DNA of 43,892 nt, from NCBI GenBank assembly GCA_903821635.1, contig CAIJLV010000146.1, forward strand, positions 1 through 43,892, given 5' to 3'. Numbering within the stretch: position 1 is the first letter of the stretch; each line of letters opens with the position of its first letter. This DNA comes from an uncultured Verrucomicrobiota bacterium (GTDB taxonomy: Bacteria; Verrucomicrobiota; Verrucomicrobiia; Limisphaerales; UBA9464). Both the position numbers and the translations under genes were made by a program. Positions 43,796 through 43,892 of this stretch are shown in pieces. The notes beneath the pieces were generated by a model. The model had not been told where the DNA came from. It made no database searches and was given only the letters and a program-made list of their open reading frames with translations.

Positions 43796-43892
43796 TTAGC
43801 GACCGTTTTTTGAATTGGGGAAACACCACAGGGCGTTCCGCGTCGGTTCCGCCAGCAGTTGGTAGTATTTCTTCCACTTCAGGTATTCGAAA
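43796..43892 (-). CDS. C-terminal end of an unidentified protein, cut by the window edge
   Basis: Only the last 31 residues are visible, ending in TAA at 43796. The frame begins at 43891. They are rich in Lys, Tyr and Trp ('FEYLKWKKYYQLLAEP' and then 'LWCFPNSKNGR'), unlike a chance frame in this GC-rich DNA, and stop 14 bases before the lipoprotein start. The family cannot be named from this fragment; the aromatic, basic tail is reminiscent of some glycosyltransferase C-termini but that is a weak impression. Confidence 0.5.
   Translation of the reverse strand, partial: FEYLKWKKYYQLLAEPTRNALWCFPNSKNGR

Overview
This is a GC-rich, densely coded bacterial chromosome segment, most likely from Verrucomicrobiota (Limisphaerales/Pedosphaera-like). 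I infer this from gene families rather than any marker gene. They include a PSCyt1/DUF1549/DUF1553 cytochrome-type protein paired with a DUF1501 protein, large exported CotH/lamin-tail and LamG-type proteins, Tat-exported sugar-isomerase-like proteins, and intergenic REP-like palindromes next to a REP-associated transposase (RAYT). Most genes lack a clear Shine-Dalgarno sequence. I found no rRNA, CRISPR array, phage module or broken gene. One tRNA is present (Gln, UUG).

Layout. 1-469: the 5' part of a RAYT transposase followed by a three-layer nested inverted repeat (REPIN-like). 500-3001 (minus): a flotillin and a small conserved-looking protein. 3264-8329: the DUF1549/DUF1553 and DUF1501 secreted pair plus a small membrane-anchored protein. 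8614-12837: a 1407-residue exported CotH-kinase/lamin-tail protein. 12857-14431 (minus): DoxX and an O-methyltransferase. 14509-14533: an orphan intrinsic terminator. 14680-18461: a double-domain M16 peptidase and a Tat-exported TIM-barrel protein. 18554-24541: a circularly permuted ATP-grasp, alpha-E and transglutaminase/DUF2126 trio. 24656-26268: a bifunctional-nuclease-domain protein overlapping holA. 26265-28746 (minus): a LarA-family protein and an SMP-30-type lactonase. 28927-32406 (minus): a secreted protein with three 720-bp repeats. 32571-32644: tRNA-Gln.

32695-43453 is the most interesting part. It holds a halogenase-like flavoenzyme, a lipoprotein, an MMPL exporter fused in one polypeptide to an LpxL-type acyltransferase, a LolA-like protein and a FabZ-like dehydratase. 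The last four start codons are either overlapped or closely spaced, so the set looks like one translationally coupled unit. Next to it lie a short AMP-ligase, a lipoprotein with a possible Cys/His/Asp site, a GT2 glycosyltransferase, a small membrane protein and a HydE/BioB-like radical SAM enzyme. The content matches the tailoring, transport and anchoring part of aryl-polyene/flexirubin-type pigment clusters, but no ketosynthase, ketoreductase or acyl carrier protein is in the window. The right edge holds a small lipoprotein and the C-terminal end of an unidentified gene.

Stretches without a gene: 190-499 (REPIN-like element), 3002-3263 (nothing beyond a 13-base palindrome), 8330-8613 (degenerate repeat-like DNA), 14432-14679 (terminator and direct repeat), 28747-28926 (terminator), 32407-32570 (nothing clear), 42269-42466 (divergent spacer, nothing clear).
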